A stretch of DNA of 64,000 bases, taken from contig MOYA01000005.1 of the NCBI GenBank assembly GCA_001899315.1, positions 189,925 through 253,924 of the forward strand, given 5' to 3'. Shown piece after piece: positions 8,292-15,922 of the stretch. The first letter of the stretch is position 1. Every line of letters begins with the position of its first letter. The stretch comes from Candidatus Obscuribacter phosphatis. Its GTDB lineage: Bacteria; Cyanobacteriota; Vampirovibrionia; Obscuribacterales; Obscuribacteraceae. A model generated the notes under the pieces. The model saw nothing but the letters and a program-made list of their open reading frames with translations. It did not search any database and had not been told where the DNA came from. A program made the position numbers and the translations under genes.

Positions 8292-8828
8292 ATGTCACAA
8301 CCCCCCGAAACCAAGCCTAAACTGGACGACTGGCTCTACCAGATTCGCTGGCTGCTCTATCCGATCAACATCGGTCTGACGCTGGCGCTTCTGGTCTTCC
8401 TGGCGCGCTTCCTCTTCAAAGTAGCGCTCTTGGTACTGGATCTGCCCAACCTTCTGGAGGCAGACAAAGCCATCGACCAGGCTCTTCTCATCACCATCGT
8501 CACCTTGCTCGACCAGGCGATGATCTGCTCCCTGCTCATCGTCACCATCATGGGCGGGCATCAAATCTATGTGCGGCGCTTCCAGGAGCATCTGCACAAT
8601 GAAGGGCCTTTCTGGCTCAGGAAGGTCGACACGATTGTGCTGAAAGTGAAGATGGGTCTTGCCTTCACTGGTGTATCAAGCGTCATGATCTTGAAAGACC
8701 TGGTCAGCGTCGATGTGGTGCCGACCGAAATCTGGGTAGCGCATATCTCTATCCACCTGGTCTTCATGCTCACCACGCTCATGACCGCTGTGGTCTGGCG
8801 TCTGATGCACAGCAAAGACAAAGAGTAA
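8292..8828 (+). CDS. UPF0114 (YqhA-type) membrane protein
   Basis: 178 residues; strong RBS AAAGGAGGGG before ATG 8292. Four membrane helices, an N-terminal WLLYPINIGLTLALLVFLARFL block, central LVTIMGGHQIYVRRF, and the helix pair around VDTIVLKVKMGLAFTGVSSVMILKDL match the UPF0114/YqhA family, whose function is not known. It is the last gene of the terC transcript; a strong intrinsic terminator follows 20 bases after the stop. Confidence 0.85.
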   Translation: MSQPPETKPKLDDWLYQIRWLLYPINIGLTLALLVFLARFLFKVALLVLDLPNLLEADKAIDQALLITIVTLLDQAMICSLLIVTIMGGHQIYVRRFQEHLHNEGPFWLRKVDTIVLKVKMGLAFTGVSSVMILKDLVSVDVVPTEIWVAHISIHLVFMLTTLMTAVVWRLMHSKDKE

Positions 8829-8847
8829 GACCTAGGCAGTAGACTTG

Positions 8848-8886
8848 GGGAGAATCGAAATCAATTTTCGATTCTCCCCCTTTTTG
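8848..8886 (+). terminator. Intrinsic terminator after UPF0114 gene
   Basis: Stem GGGGAGAATCGAA / TTCGATTCTCCCC with a small loop, followed by CTTTTTG. Textbook rho-independent terminator closing the terC unit. Confidence 0.92.
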
Positions 8887-8985
8887 CCCTTTCTTACTAC
8901 AACGTTTAATAATGCATCAAAATTGACAGAAAGGGGCATAAAAATAGGGATTGCTTTCAAGCCCAGCCATATCCCGGAAGGTTTT

Positions 8986-9366
8986 ATGCTGCAAACAAAA
9001 TCTTTGCCTGAGAAAAGTAGCGCACTAGCTCTAAAGGTGAGCCAAATAACCATGCTGGAGGCTCTGCTTGTCGCCATTGCCCTAAGCAGTATAGCTGCAA
9101 TGAGCGGCAACAGACCAACCGACTGGTTAGGCGCCGCTGCAGTATTCATAACCTTTCTGCACGGACAATTGAGTTTTGATTTGCAAGAATCACAGAGCAA
9201 AATGCCGGCGCCTGATGTAGACAATTACCGCTGGACCTCTCGTCTGTTTGTTACTAAAGAAATTCTCTGGATCACTACCTTCGCCATCGCCGGTTGCTGG
9301 CCACTTTGCGCCGGCAGTATTCTGTTTGCTACTTATCCTCATTGGCGAAAGGCGCTCAGACAGTAG
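8986..9366 (+). CDS. Small membrane protein, 126 aa
   Basis: Start ATG 8986 chosen because of RBS CCGGAAGG seven bases upstream; the longer frame from 8845 would run through the terminator and is rejected. Three hydrophobic segments (around residues 19-34, 40-58 and 85-112) and a basic C-terminus. No family recognised. It stands alone after the terC unit, with lower codon bias than the preceding genes. Confidence 0.6.
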   Translation: MLQTKSLPEKSSALALKVSQITMLEALLVAIALSSIAAMSGNRPTDWLGAAAVFITFLHGQLSFDLQESQSKMPAPDVDNYRWTSRLFVTKEILWITTFAIAGCWPLCAGSILFATYPHWRKALRQ

Positions 9367-9492
9367 CTTGCCTCAATTGTCCATAAATGCAGCAAGACAG
9401 AAAAGCGATTTATTTTCTGAAAAGAAACACTGAAAGTCAGATCACTTTCACATGATTTTCACGCGCAATCGGCATTAATAGCAGCTATAGAT

Positions 9493-9533
9493 AAAATCGC
9501 ACCCGCAATCAATGGCATTACGGGTGCGATTTT
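9493..9533 (+). terminator. Terminator-like hairpin
   Basis: AAAATCGCACCCG / CGGGTGCGATTTT inverted repeat with a 15-base loop, ending in a short T-run. A-rich upstream arm makes it plausible in both directions. It is the only structure I see in the gene-free stretch 9367-9916 besides an A+T-rich putative promoter region. Confidence 0.75.
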
Positions 9534-9916
9534 GCACGCCCATCTATAATACCACCGGCGATACCACTAGCTAGCGCAATTCTTAAGGCGTACCTTTATA
9601 TATGCGAGTTGCCATGCGGCTCGCAAGAGTTAGCAAAAGAAATCACCATATTAAATCTCAATTTGTGCTAATGCAGCCACAGCGACACCATTGACAATGG
9701 CACTTCCAAAAGGGCAGATTCTAAGTATCGTTTTAGAAATCCCAACAGCCCAAAGAGACATCGATAAAAACCAAAAGAACCAAAGCACTGCATTTATCTC
9801 AACTTTCACATGGACTTTCAGTCCGGCAGATTTGGTTCTTTGTTAGGGCAATGGAGCAGGTGGCTTTGCGCAAGATAGCAGAGCGACCCGCCGCATGGCT
9901 CAAACAGGAGATATCA

Positions 9917-10864
9917 ATGTCGACCCTAACCAGGCGGTATGATGGTGACCTGGCCGTGGCCACCCTCGTGCTCAATCTATTACTAGCTGCTACGCAAATA
10001 GGTTTCGTGGCAGACGGCCTGATGATGATTAGCGAACAGGGCTGGTTCCTGTCCCTGCTCTTCGCCATCGTCATAGCAAGTGGTTTGCTCTTCAGCCAGT
10101 TCGCGCTAAGCAGACTCTGGGAAAGATCCCTGAACGGTCATTACGCTTGGTGTCTAGGCATCTTCAATGCCTCGATTATCGGTTTGATGTCGGTCTGGGG
10201 TATGACCCAGCTCAGTGAGCCGTATACCTACCGCTGGTATTTCGGAGTCTTCCTAGGCGTTCTGGTTCCGCTACAAACGACTTTTCTGGCTCGTATTAGC
10301 ACAGAAATGTTCAACCTGGCCGGTAGTCATAAAGAGTGGTTCCCCGGCAGCTACACCGCAAAAATCCTTACCTTGGCGAGACTTCGTTCCGACCAGAAAC
10401 GAGAATCGCTGGAGGCAGTGAAACTGCCTACCGTGGCGCAGCCGGAGCCAGTCTCCGAGGTAGCGCTGGTAAAGGACGAACCGAATCCGGTTCTGGTTAG
10501 CGAAGTTGAACCTGAAGTCAAACCACAAGCAAACCGCGCCGACGCCGTCATCTTGAACTCCGAAACAGCCTTGGCCTCAATCTCTTTCACAAGAGAAAGA
10601 GTCTCAGTGCTCATTAAGAGTGATTTGTCTAAGCGCCAGTGGAAAGAATTGCACAGCAAGCTGAGACGCGTGCCTGGAGTCATCTTTGAAGAGGTACAGA
10701 AATCCCTCTCAGACGATGGCAAACCTGAGCGCAGCTTGAGCGGCCGTGTAATTTACCCGGAAAGCAAGGGCAACAAGAACCGGCAAAAGCGTGACTCTGC
10801 TCGCCTGCGCCATCTCGAAAGTCTGCTTAGTCAGATCAAGAGTTTGATTGCAGGACACAGGTAA
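9917..10864 (+). CDS. Four-helix membrane protein with cytoplasmic tail (paralogue of 11095 gene)
   Basis: 315 residues from ATG 9917, RBS AACAGGAGATATC. Residues about 10-135 hold four membrane helices, ending in the pattern EPYTYRWYFGVFLGVLVPLQ, which aligns with EPYSVKWWLSAVYGASVPLQ in the gene at 11095. The remaining 180 residues are a soluble, Val/Glu-rich linker followed by a basic helical region (SKRQWKELHSKLRRVPGV, KNRQKRDSARLRHLESLL). Tail chemistry would suit nucleic-acid or peptide contact, but that is a guess. No named family recognised. Confidence 0.72.
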   Translation: MSTLTRRYDGDLAVATLVLNLLLAATQIGFVADGLMMISEQGWFLSLLFAIVIASGLLFSQFALSRLWERSLNGHYAWCLGIFNASIIGLMSVWGMTQLSEPYTYRWYFGVFLGVLVPLQTTFLARISTEMFNLAGSHKEWFPGSYTAKILTLARLRSDQKRESLEAVKLPTVAQPEPVSEVALVKDEPNPVLVSEVEPEVKPQANRADAVILNSETALASISFTRERVSVLIKSDLSKRQWKELHSKLRRVPGVIFEEVQKSLSDDGKPERSLSGRVIYPESKGNKNRQKRDSARLRHLESLLSQIKSLIAGHR

Positions 10865-10882
10865 TGAGCATTCAATACAAAG

Positions 10883-10911
10883 GGAAGAGGCGCTCGCAAG
10901 GTGCCTCTTCC
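10883..10911 (+). terminator. Terminator-like hairpin after 9917 gene
   Basis: GGAAGAGGC / GCCTCTTCC stem 18 bases after the stop codon, followed by CTATAATCC rather than a pure T-run; likely transcription end. Confidence 0.7.
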
Positions 10912-10971
10912 TATAATCCCCCTATCCGTCTTAGTCTCGTCATTCGCCATCTTTAATTGCGGCGGCTTACT

Positions 10972-11037
10972 CCCGGCGGTGGGGCCTTTCTTGCGGACGA
11001 AGGTGCTGATCAAACAGGGAAATGTTTGATTGGGGAG
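10972..11037 (+). ncRNA. Putative structured leader element, copy 1
   Basis: Shares with the element at 11780-11853 the blocks GGCGGTGGGGCC, AGGTGCTG and TGGGGAG. Two stems are supported by compensatory changes between copies: CCTT(T)C/GAAGG here versus CCTCG/CGAGG there, and GATCAAACA/TGTTTGATT here versus GGTTAAACA/TGTTTAACT there. The blocks between stems are invariant. It is followed by another hairpin (GTAGGCGG/CCGCCTAC, 11051-11069) and the gene at 11095. Position suggests a cis-regulatory leader RNA; ligand and mechanism unknown. Confidence 0.65.
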
Positions 11038-11094
11038 CAGTCCGACTCCTGTAGGCGGCTACCGCCTACAACCCTATTTATCTAGGCAACTTGC

Positions 11095-11610
11095 ATGAAA
11101 AAGCTCACCGAGCTCTTCACGGGCCTTACCAACTGGTATCTGTCAGATGGTAAGTACGATCAGATGTTGGTCAAACTGGCGATCACCATTCAGCTTGTCT
11201 TGCTTTCGCTCTCGCTCATCCACCAAACCAATGCGGTGGCGGACGTGACCGGCATGACATGGTGGCTCGCTCTGATGCAGGCAGTGGTTCAGGACTTTGG
11301 TCTGTTTGTCGCAGAACTGGTACTGATCCGCTTCCAGCAGACGGGCAAGCCTATCATCTGGGCAGCTCTCTTTGTGCTCTTCGCGGCCGTTGCAAGCGGT
11401 TCTGCGAACGTATACGACTTTACGCATAGGCTCGAACCCTATAGCGTTAAGTGGTGGCTGTCGGCTGTTTACGGTGCTTCGGTACCGTTGCAGGTGCTCT
11501 TGCTCGGCAAGCTGGTCAGCCAGCTGGTCGAAAACAAGAAGCCTGAACAGGCGGCAGAGTCCAATGACATGGACTCGTCTACGGCTCGCAATCGTAAGCG
11601 GGCGGCATGA
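11095..11610 (+). CDS. Four-helix membrane protein (short paralogue of 9917 gene)
   Basis: 171 residues from ATG 11095; no strong Shine-Dalgarno (GGCAACTTGC upstream). Four hydrophobic helices at about 22-45, 55-78, 84-104 and 115-142. The last helix region EPYSVKWWLSAVYGASVPLQ corresponds to the same part of the 9917 product, and the initial LSDGKYDQMLVKLAI corresponds to RRYDGDLAVATLVL. The C-terminal tail is short and basic instead of the 180-residue tail. The gene follows a structured leader element and is closed by a strong hairpin, so it is a single-gene unit. Function unknown. Confidence 0.75.
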   Translation: MKKLTELFTGLTNWYLSDGKYDQMLVKLAITIQLVLLSLSLIHQTNAVADVTGMTWWLALMQAVVQDFGLFVAELVLIRFQQTGKPIIWAALFVLFAAVASGSANVYDFTHRLEPYSVKWWLSAVYGASVPLQVLLLGKLVSQLVENKKPEQAAESNDMDSSTARNRKRAA

Positions 11611-11615
11611 GAGCT

Positions 11616-11647
11616 GATTTGGGGTGGGCGCAAGCTCACCCCAAATC
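11616..11647 (+). terminator. Terminator-like hairpin after 11095 gene
   Basis: GATTTGGGGTGGGC / GCTCACCCCAAATC, near-perfect 14-bp stem with GCAA loop, five bases after the stop codon. No long T-run follows. Confidence 0.75.
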
Positions 11648-11779
11648 GTAAATTCCTTATTTGAAGAACTTCGGAAGCAAGTGCAAGTCAGACAAACCAA
11701 GAAAAGGACCATGTCCATGCGTAAACACAATCGAATCCTCGATCCGCCTCAACAGACTTCAACTAACTCAACTACCTTC

Positions 11780-11853
11780 CTGGCGGTGGGGCCTCGTTTC
11801 GAAGCGAGGTGCTGGTTAAACAAGGAAACTTTCTACAGTGTTTAACTGGGGAG
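11780..11853 (+). ncRNA. Putative structured leader element, copy 2
   Basis: Second copy of the element at 10972-11037 with the same invariant blocks (GGCGGTGGGGCC, AGGTGCTG, TGGGGAG) and covarying stems. Here the second hairpin has a longer loop. It lies 130 bases upstream of the S1-domain gene; between them are further small hairpins (CTTCGAATGAAG; GCTATGCTGTG-like segment) but no gene. Confidence 0.65.
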
Positions 11854-11983
11854 ATCTTCGAATGAAGTTCCCTATGCTCACAGCATAGCCGGCCGCTCAC
11901 CTGTCAGGCGGCTTGGTATCTACCTTAGCGCAAGTCGCTAGTGCAAACCGCTTCGACAGGAAGCAACCCAAATAGGTACAACC

Positions 11984-12508
11984 ATGATCGGTTTCAATGT
12001 CAAGGCAAAGGTGATCGGCAAGACCTTCTCGAAGGTGGACAACACTCTCGAGAACGGCGTCATCGTTCAGCTTGTGGATGGTGAGCAGGGGCCTGCTAAA
12101 GGCTTCCTCCACATCAGCCGCATGATTGGCAAGACGCCTGAGGCTCGCGCCCAGACTCTGACCAGCTTGACCGAAGGTTCGGAAATCGAGGTCGACGTGC
12201 TCTCTGAGACCACGATCGATAATGCTCCGGGCTTCCGTGTCAGCCAGTGGACTGTTCTGCGTCGCGCACGCAAGCAGGCTGCTGAGCAACTGATGAACGC
12301 TCAGACGGTCATCAGGGGCGAGGTCGAACGACTGGCCGAGAACTATGCCATCATCTCGCTCGGCGACGACTTGCAGGGACTGCTCCACCAGGAGCGCTCT
12401 GCTAAGTTCGACCAGATCGCTCTCGACTCCAAGGTCGATGTGCGAGTCTGCGAAGTCGTCGAGATTCAGGGACGCCTGCGCGTGCGTCTCGAAGAGATCG
12501 TTGCCTGA
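11984..12508 (+). CDS. Tandem S1-type RNA-binding domain protein
   Basis: 174 residues from ATG 11984 with RBS AATAGGTACAACC. Residues about 1-85 and 100-170 each read as an S1/OB fold: the second has VIRGEVERLAENYAIISL, then DDLQGLLHQ and a closing VEIQGRLRVRLEEI, matching the S1 consensus G-V-x-x-hy-G-hhh-L-x-G-hh-H. The first half is a more divergent copy (ENGVIVQLVDGEQGPAKGFL followed by HISRM). Such proteins bind single-stranded RNA or ribosomes. The presence of a putative leader element upstream would suit autoregulation, but this is inference. An array of four hairpins follows the stop codon. Confidence 0.8.
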   Translation: MIGFNVKAKVIGKTFSKVDNTLENGVIVQLVDGEQGPAKGFLHISRMIGKTPEARAQTLTSLTEGSEIEVDVLSETTIDNAPGFRVSQWTVLRRARKQAAEQLMNAQTVIRGEVERLAENYAIISLGDDLQGLLHQERSAKFDQIALDSKVDVRVCEVVEIQGRLRVRLEEIVA

Positions 12509-12532
12509 CACGACCAGGGAAGTACAGAGAGA

Positions 12533-12668
12533 GGGGACTTTGTCCCCTCTCTCAACTTATCTGTAATCTGGGGACTTTGTCCCCTCTCTCAACTTATCTG
12601 TAATCTGGGGACGTAAGTCCCCTCTCTCAAACTTATTTGTAATCTGGGGACGTAAGTCCCCTCTCTCG
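12533..12668 (+). repeat. Four tandem palindromic hairpins downstream of S1-domain gene
   Basis: Units start at 12533, 12570, 12607 and 12646 (period 37, 37, 39). Each contains GGGGAC-TTT-GTCCCC (first two) or GGGGAC-GTAA-GTCCCC (last two), then CTCTCTC and a spacer like AACTTATCTGTAATCT. The loop change with preserved arms shows selection or gene conversion on the stem. No CRISPR-like unique spacers are present. Could be a repeated terminator or a binding platform for the adjacent RNA-binding protein. Confidence 0.88.
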
Positions 12669-12726
12669 ATTTGATTTTAAATCCTCAACTACCCTTTCTC
12701 TGAGCTTTTCTAGCTTTAAGAGTACC

Positions 12727-12790
12727 CGGGTAGCATTGGCGCTCGTACAGAAGGAGCGTGCGGCAGGTCCGGGTTAGGACCGAAAAGAAA
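12727..12790 (+). ncRNA. Possible structured leader before 12902 membrane gene
   Basis: Nested complementarity: ACCCGG near 12724 pairs with CCGGGT near 12770, enclosing GCGCTC / GAGCGT; then a small hairpin GGTCC/GGACC overlaps the outer strand, so alternative pairings are possible. It lies about 110 bases upstream of the ATG at 12902. Not similar in sequence to the 10972/11780 element. Confidence 0.4.
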
Positions 12791-12901
12791 AACAAAAAGC
12801 GAGGAACACTTCTGTGTTTCTAGTGTCATGAGCCGGACTAGACACTCACTAAACAAAGCATCCGGCGTGCTAAATCCAACAAAAATTGAAGAGGTTCCGA
12901 A

Positions 12902-13510
12902 ATGGAAGTCCTTCTAATAGCACTTGTCTGGTGCCTCAATCTCGGCATCAGCTATCTGAACGCGAAAGGCTGCGGCTACGCCTGGGCAGAAGCAAAAGCT
13001 CATGGCGGCTACCCTAAATTCTTCGTCTGGGTAGTGGCGACAATGTCGGCACTGGGCTTTGTCTGGTGCTTCACCATCGCCGAAGTCTTTCTCGCCCTCT
13101 CTCTTGGACTGATCGGGCTGCCTGTTGCAAAAGCAGCTCTGGCACTGGGATACATTCTAGTAATCCCGGGCATCCTCGCCACAGGTTTCATCATCATGGT
13201 CGATTCCTGGGCGCGTGCGTACAAGCAGGGAGGAGTACTCAATTATGGTGTGGCGGCGTATAACACTTACGCCCAGGTGCACAACACTTACCATGCCATC
13301 GAGGGTATCGGCAGCGCCTTTGGCTCTGTCGGCGAAGCGTTCAGCGGTGACGGCGAAGACGCGCTCACGGTCGTTGGAATCGTGGTCGTATGCCTCATCG
13401 TTCTCTCATCTCTGATTTTGGGTATTGCCACCACCCGCTATCTTATTCTTAAGACAGCGGCGGCAAACGATTTGCCCGACCTCGCAACCATGCAAGCGCG
13501 GCGTCGCTAA
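12902..13510 (+). CDS. Integral membrane protein, 202 aa
   Basis: Start ATG 12902, RBS GAAGAGGTTCCGAA. Helices at about 3-20, 40-60, 65-100 (long, Ala/Leu/Gly-rich, possibly two) and 150-180. A polar loop between residues 105 and 145 has Tyr/Asn/His repeats (NTYAQVHNTYHAIEG) and a Gly/Ser turn. No family recognised. Single-gene unit with leader and strong terminator. Confidence 0.7.
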   Translation: MEVLLIALVWCLNLGISYLNAKGCGYAWAEAKAHGGYPKFFVWVVATMSALGFVWCFTIAEVFLALSLGLIGLPVAKAALALGYILVIPGILATGFIIMVDSWARAYKQGGVLNYGVAAYNTYAQVHNTYHAIEGIGSAFGSVGEAFSGDGEDALTVVGIVVVCLIVLSSLILGIATTRYLILKTAAANDLPDLATMQARRR

Positions 13511-13556
13511 GTCAGTCAGAGCCAAAAGTCAGAGCCTCTAGTAAAAGTCACTTGCG

Positions 13557-13590
13557 GGGCGGGTCCGAAAGGACTCGCCCTTGCTTTTCT
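13557..13590 (+). terminator. Intrinsic terminator after 12902 gene
   Basis: GGGCGGGTCC-GAAA-GGACTCGCCC stem-loop with a GAAA tetraloop, then TTGCTTTTCTTC. Confidence 0.88.
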
Positions 13591-13728
13591 TCGATAGAGA
13601 ATCAGCAATCAGCTAATTTTCGGGTCTGAATCACACTCTTTTGCTTCCGGCTTACTACATTCTATAATATTCTACAACTACGTACTTACCCCACTGACAG
13701 TAGTTCTGAATACAGTCATTATGACTAT

Positions 13729-15663
13729 ATGTCTGATCAAACCGCGACGAATGCCGAAATAACACCAGAGACTGCTCAGAAGTCTTCTCTTGGTGGCGTC
13801 CTTAGCAATTTGAACCCTATCGACTTGGCAGACGGTTTTTATAAGGGCGCGCTCAAAAGACCTGTTGATAGTGTCAGACAAATTCTTGGCGCAGAAATTG
13901 ACATTGAGGCAAGCAAAAGCCCAGAAACCTTGAGCGGGAAAGCCGGCTATATGGTCGGACAAATCGCCGACTTTGCACTCTTGGCGGTAGCCAGCAAAGG
14001 AGCCCTCAAACCGCTCATGGGCAAAGCCCTGGAAAAGTCGAGCGGCGCTGCCGCCACTATGTTTACCGCCGGAGCTGTGGATAGCGGTCTTCTTACCCCG
14101 ACAAAAGACAGTCAGTCAATGTGGCGCGATCGCCTTGACAGTGCCGTCATCAACGGCTCCACCTTTGCCATCATGGGCGGTACCAATAAAGCCCTAGAAG
14201 CAAAGAAGTTCTTCAGCTCTAGCCTGCTAGACCAAAGCCTTAAGGCCGGCGCCTCTGGAGCGCTCTCGGGGGCAGCCAATTCCTATACCCAGTCCTTTCT
14301 CAAAGAAGGCAGATTGGCAAACAGCAGCGAAGTTCTCAGTAACTCGGCTCATTATGCCCTCTTTGGCGCCGGATTGCATGCCACCTTTACCGGTGCCGGT
14401 AAACTTGCCCAACAGCCACAATTGAGAGACGCCTATTACACAGGGAAATGGCGCCTGAGGGAAGCCATAGAAGAAACCCAAAACCTTTCATGGGCCGCTC
14501 TAAACAAGGTAGGCATGCGACACCCAATTAATAGCCTAGGTAATTTAGTCTATGGCAAGCCGGAAGTGGCAGTACCACCCAAGGTATCAATTACAGCAGA
14601 AAACAATCCAATAACCCGCTTTGAGAGAGAATTACCGAAGTACTTCAAAGAAGTATCGGAGGGTGAAAAACGCTACCAGAATGCCACCAGAGGCACCGAT
14701 GAGCGCCACCAAGCCTGGACCGACATGGGAGAGACTCAAGCTCAGTTTCTTGAAAAACTTATGGGAGTCTGGTTTGGCAAGCCGGCCACAAGAACCAGCC
14801 CGGCCCAGCCTGGGCTCATTTCTTACACCGATGCCGAGCTAACAGCCGGTGGGCATTCTTTGCAAAGAGTAGCGGCAATTAGAGAAGCACTCTCTCAGCC
14901 AATGAATAGACAAGGGTTTACCCAACTAAGTCCCTTTGAAGAGTCAATGGTCAAACTGGCCAAATACGGAGACGAACTTGATCATCATGCTTTAGAGATG
15001 GCCAGAGGTCTGGGCAAAGCTAGAGAGAGATTCTTTCAATACGATGAAGGCGAACTAGGTAAAAACCTCGGACTAAATAGCGTGCACCACCACGTGGCCC
15101 GCAGCAGCTTGACGGCCCCAGACTGGATGCCTTACGAGGCGACTGCAACACTAGCTAATCTTTTCCATACAACAACTTCAAAAGCCTTGCCGGGTATTCT
15201 CAGCGAAAGAGCCCTGCTGCCCGCCACCGAACTGCGTAGACGCGGCATTGGCCAAGTTGCAGGTGAAAGCTCCACCGAAGCGATGGGCAGAAGGGTGATC
15301 TCAATGACCCGCAGTTTCCCTGAGTCTTTCTGTTATCACCGCCATAGTGTCGAGCAACTGACCAATTTTCCTGTGGTCTTTGGCATTGCTAAAGACGTTA
15401 CAGCCAGAGCTTCTCGAGTATTTGCCGAACCAGGTGAACTCGCCATCGCCAAACTAAATATCGGCAAGAGCATTTCCCAAAGACTAGGACTTTCAAAGCC
15501 TGATATCACGCATGTTTATGTCCCTGACTCGCAAGCAGATCTAATTGCCCAGACTCTCAACAACTATCGGGTCAGAGGCGTGAATGTAGTTGGTTTCAAT
15601 CAAATGGGCAAACCAAAGTGGAACGAAGAAAACATCGAAGAATTGATCAAACGCGGCTATTGA
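13729..15663 (+). CDS. Large protein with toxin-like C-terminal domain (possible ADP-ribosyltransferase-like)
   Basis: 644 residues; no good RBS before ATG 13729. Residues 60-225 are Ala/Gly-rich with weakly hydrophobic stretches (GYMVGQIADFALLAVASKGA, ATMFTAGAVDSGLL), like pore-lining or transit regions of polymorphic toxins. The C-terminal 170 residues, starting at LFHTTTSKALPGILSERALL (about 476), have the H-T, ...L-x-x-I-x-x-x-G/R-x-L layout seen at the start of DarT/PARP-like ADP-ribosyltransferases, followed by ISMTRSF and a strand FPVVFGIAK. The similarity is weak and judged by eye. No immunity gene is obvious: an IS110 element follows directly, which may have separated it. Confidence 0.55.
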   Translation: MSDQTATNAEITPETAQKSSLGGVLSNLNPIDLADGFYKGALKRPVDSVRQILGAEIDIEASKSPETLSGKAGYMVGQIADFALLAVASKGALKPLMGKALEKSSGAAATMFTAGAVDSGLLTPTKDSQSMWRDRLDSAVINGSTFAIMGGTNKALEAKKFFSSSLLDQSLKAGASGALSGAANSYTQSFLKEGRLANSSEVLSNSAHYALFGAGLHATFTGAGKLAQQPQLRDAYYTGKWRLREAIEETQNLSWAALNKVGMRHPINSLGNLVYGKPEVAVPPKVSITAENNPITRFERELPKYFKEVSEGEKRYQNATRGTDERHQAWTDMGETQAQFLEKLMGVWFGKPATRTSPAQPGLISYTDAELTAGGHSLQRVAAIREALSQPMNRQGFTQLSPFEESMVKLAKYGDELDHHALEMARGLGKARERFFQYDEGELGKNLGLNSVHHHVARSSLTAPDWMPYEATATLANLFHTTTSKALPGILSERALLPATELRRRGIGQVAGESSTEAMGRRVISMTRSFPESFCYHRHSVEQLTNFPVVFGIAKDVTARASRVFAEPGELAIAKLNIGKSISQRLGLSKPDITHVYVPDSQADLIAQTLNNYRVRGVNVVGFNQMGKPKWNEENIEELIKRGY

Positions 15664-15744
15664 AGATACTTTCACCAGTCAAGCCCTGCACAAGTTCGTT
15701 TGCTTAAAGAATCAAAAGGGACAAAAGAATCAAAAAGAATGTAT

Positions 15745-15918
15745 GCAGGGCGGCGGCCAAGAGGTTGGATTAATTCCACCCTGTCGCCGCCAGCCGGCTT
15801 AAGATTGTCGCAAGTTCAGAGGACTTGGGCTGTGCGGCTCCACGGCGGTTTACATAGCTGCACGAAACTGGGCAAAGGATTGTTGAAAGGCAACCAATGC
15901 TCAGTTTCGGAGGAATAT
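15745..15918 (+). ncRNA. Candidate IS110 bridge RNA region
   Basis: Two long imperfect hairpins with large internal loops precede the transposase RBS: GGCGGCGGCC ... GTCGCCGCC (about 15751-15791) and GAAACTGGGCA ... TGCTCAGTTTC (about 15865-15909). IS110-group recombinases are known to use a non-coding RNA from the left end with a target-binding and a donor-binding loop; the two internal loops here fit that layout. Boundaries and guide segments are not determined. Confidence 0.5.
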
Positions 15919-15922
15919 TCCC

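Noticed and set aside
8845..8985. N-terminal extension of the 8986 membrane gene
   Set aside because: It would run through a strong terminator hairpin; ATG 8986 has its own GGAAGG ribosome site.
12533..12668. CRISPR-like array
   Set aside because: Repeats are palindromic with short, repeated rather than unique spacers; no cas genes nearby.
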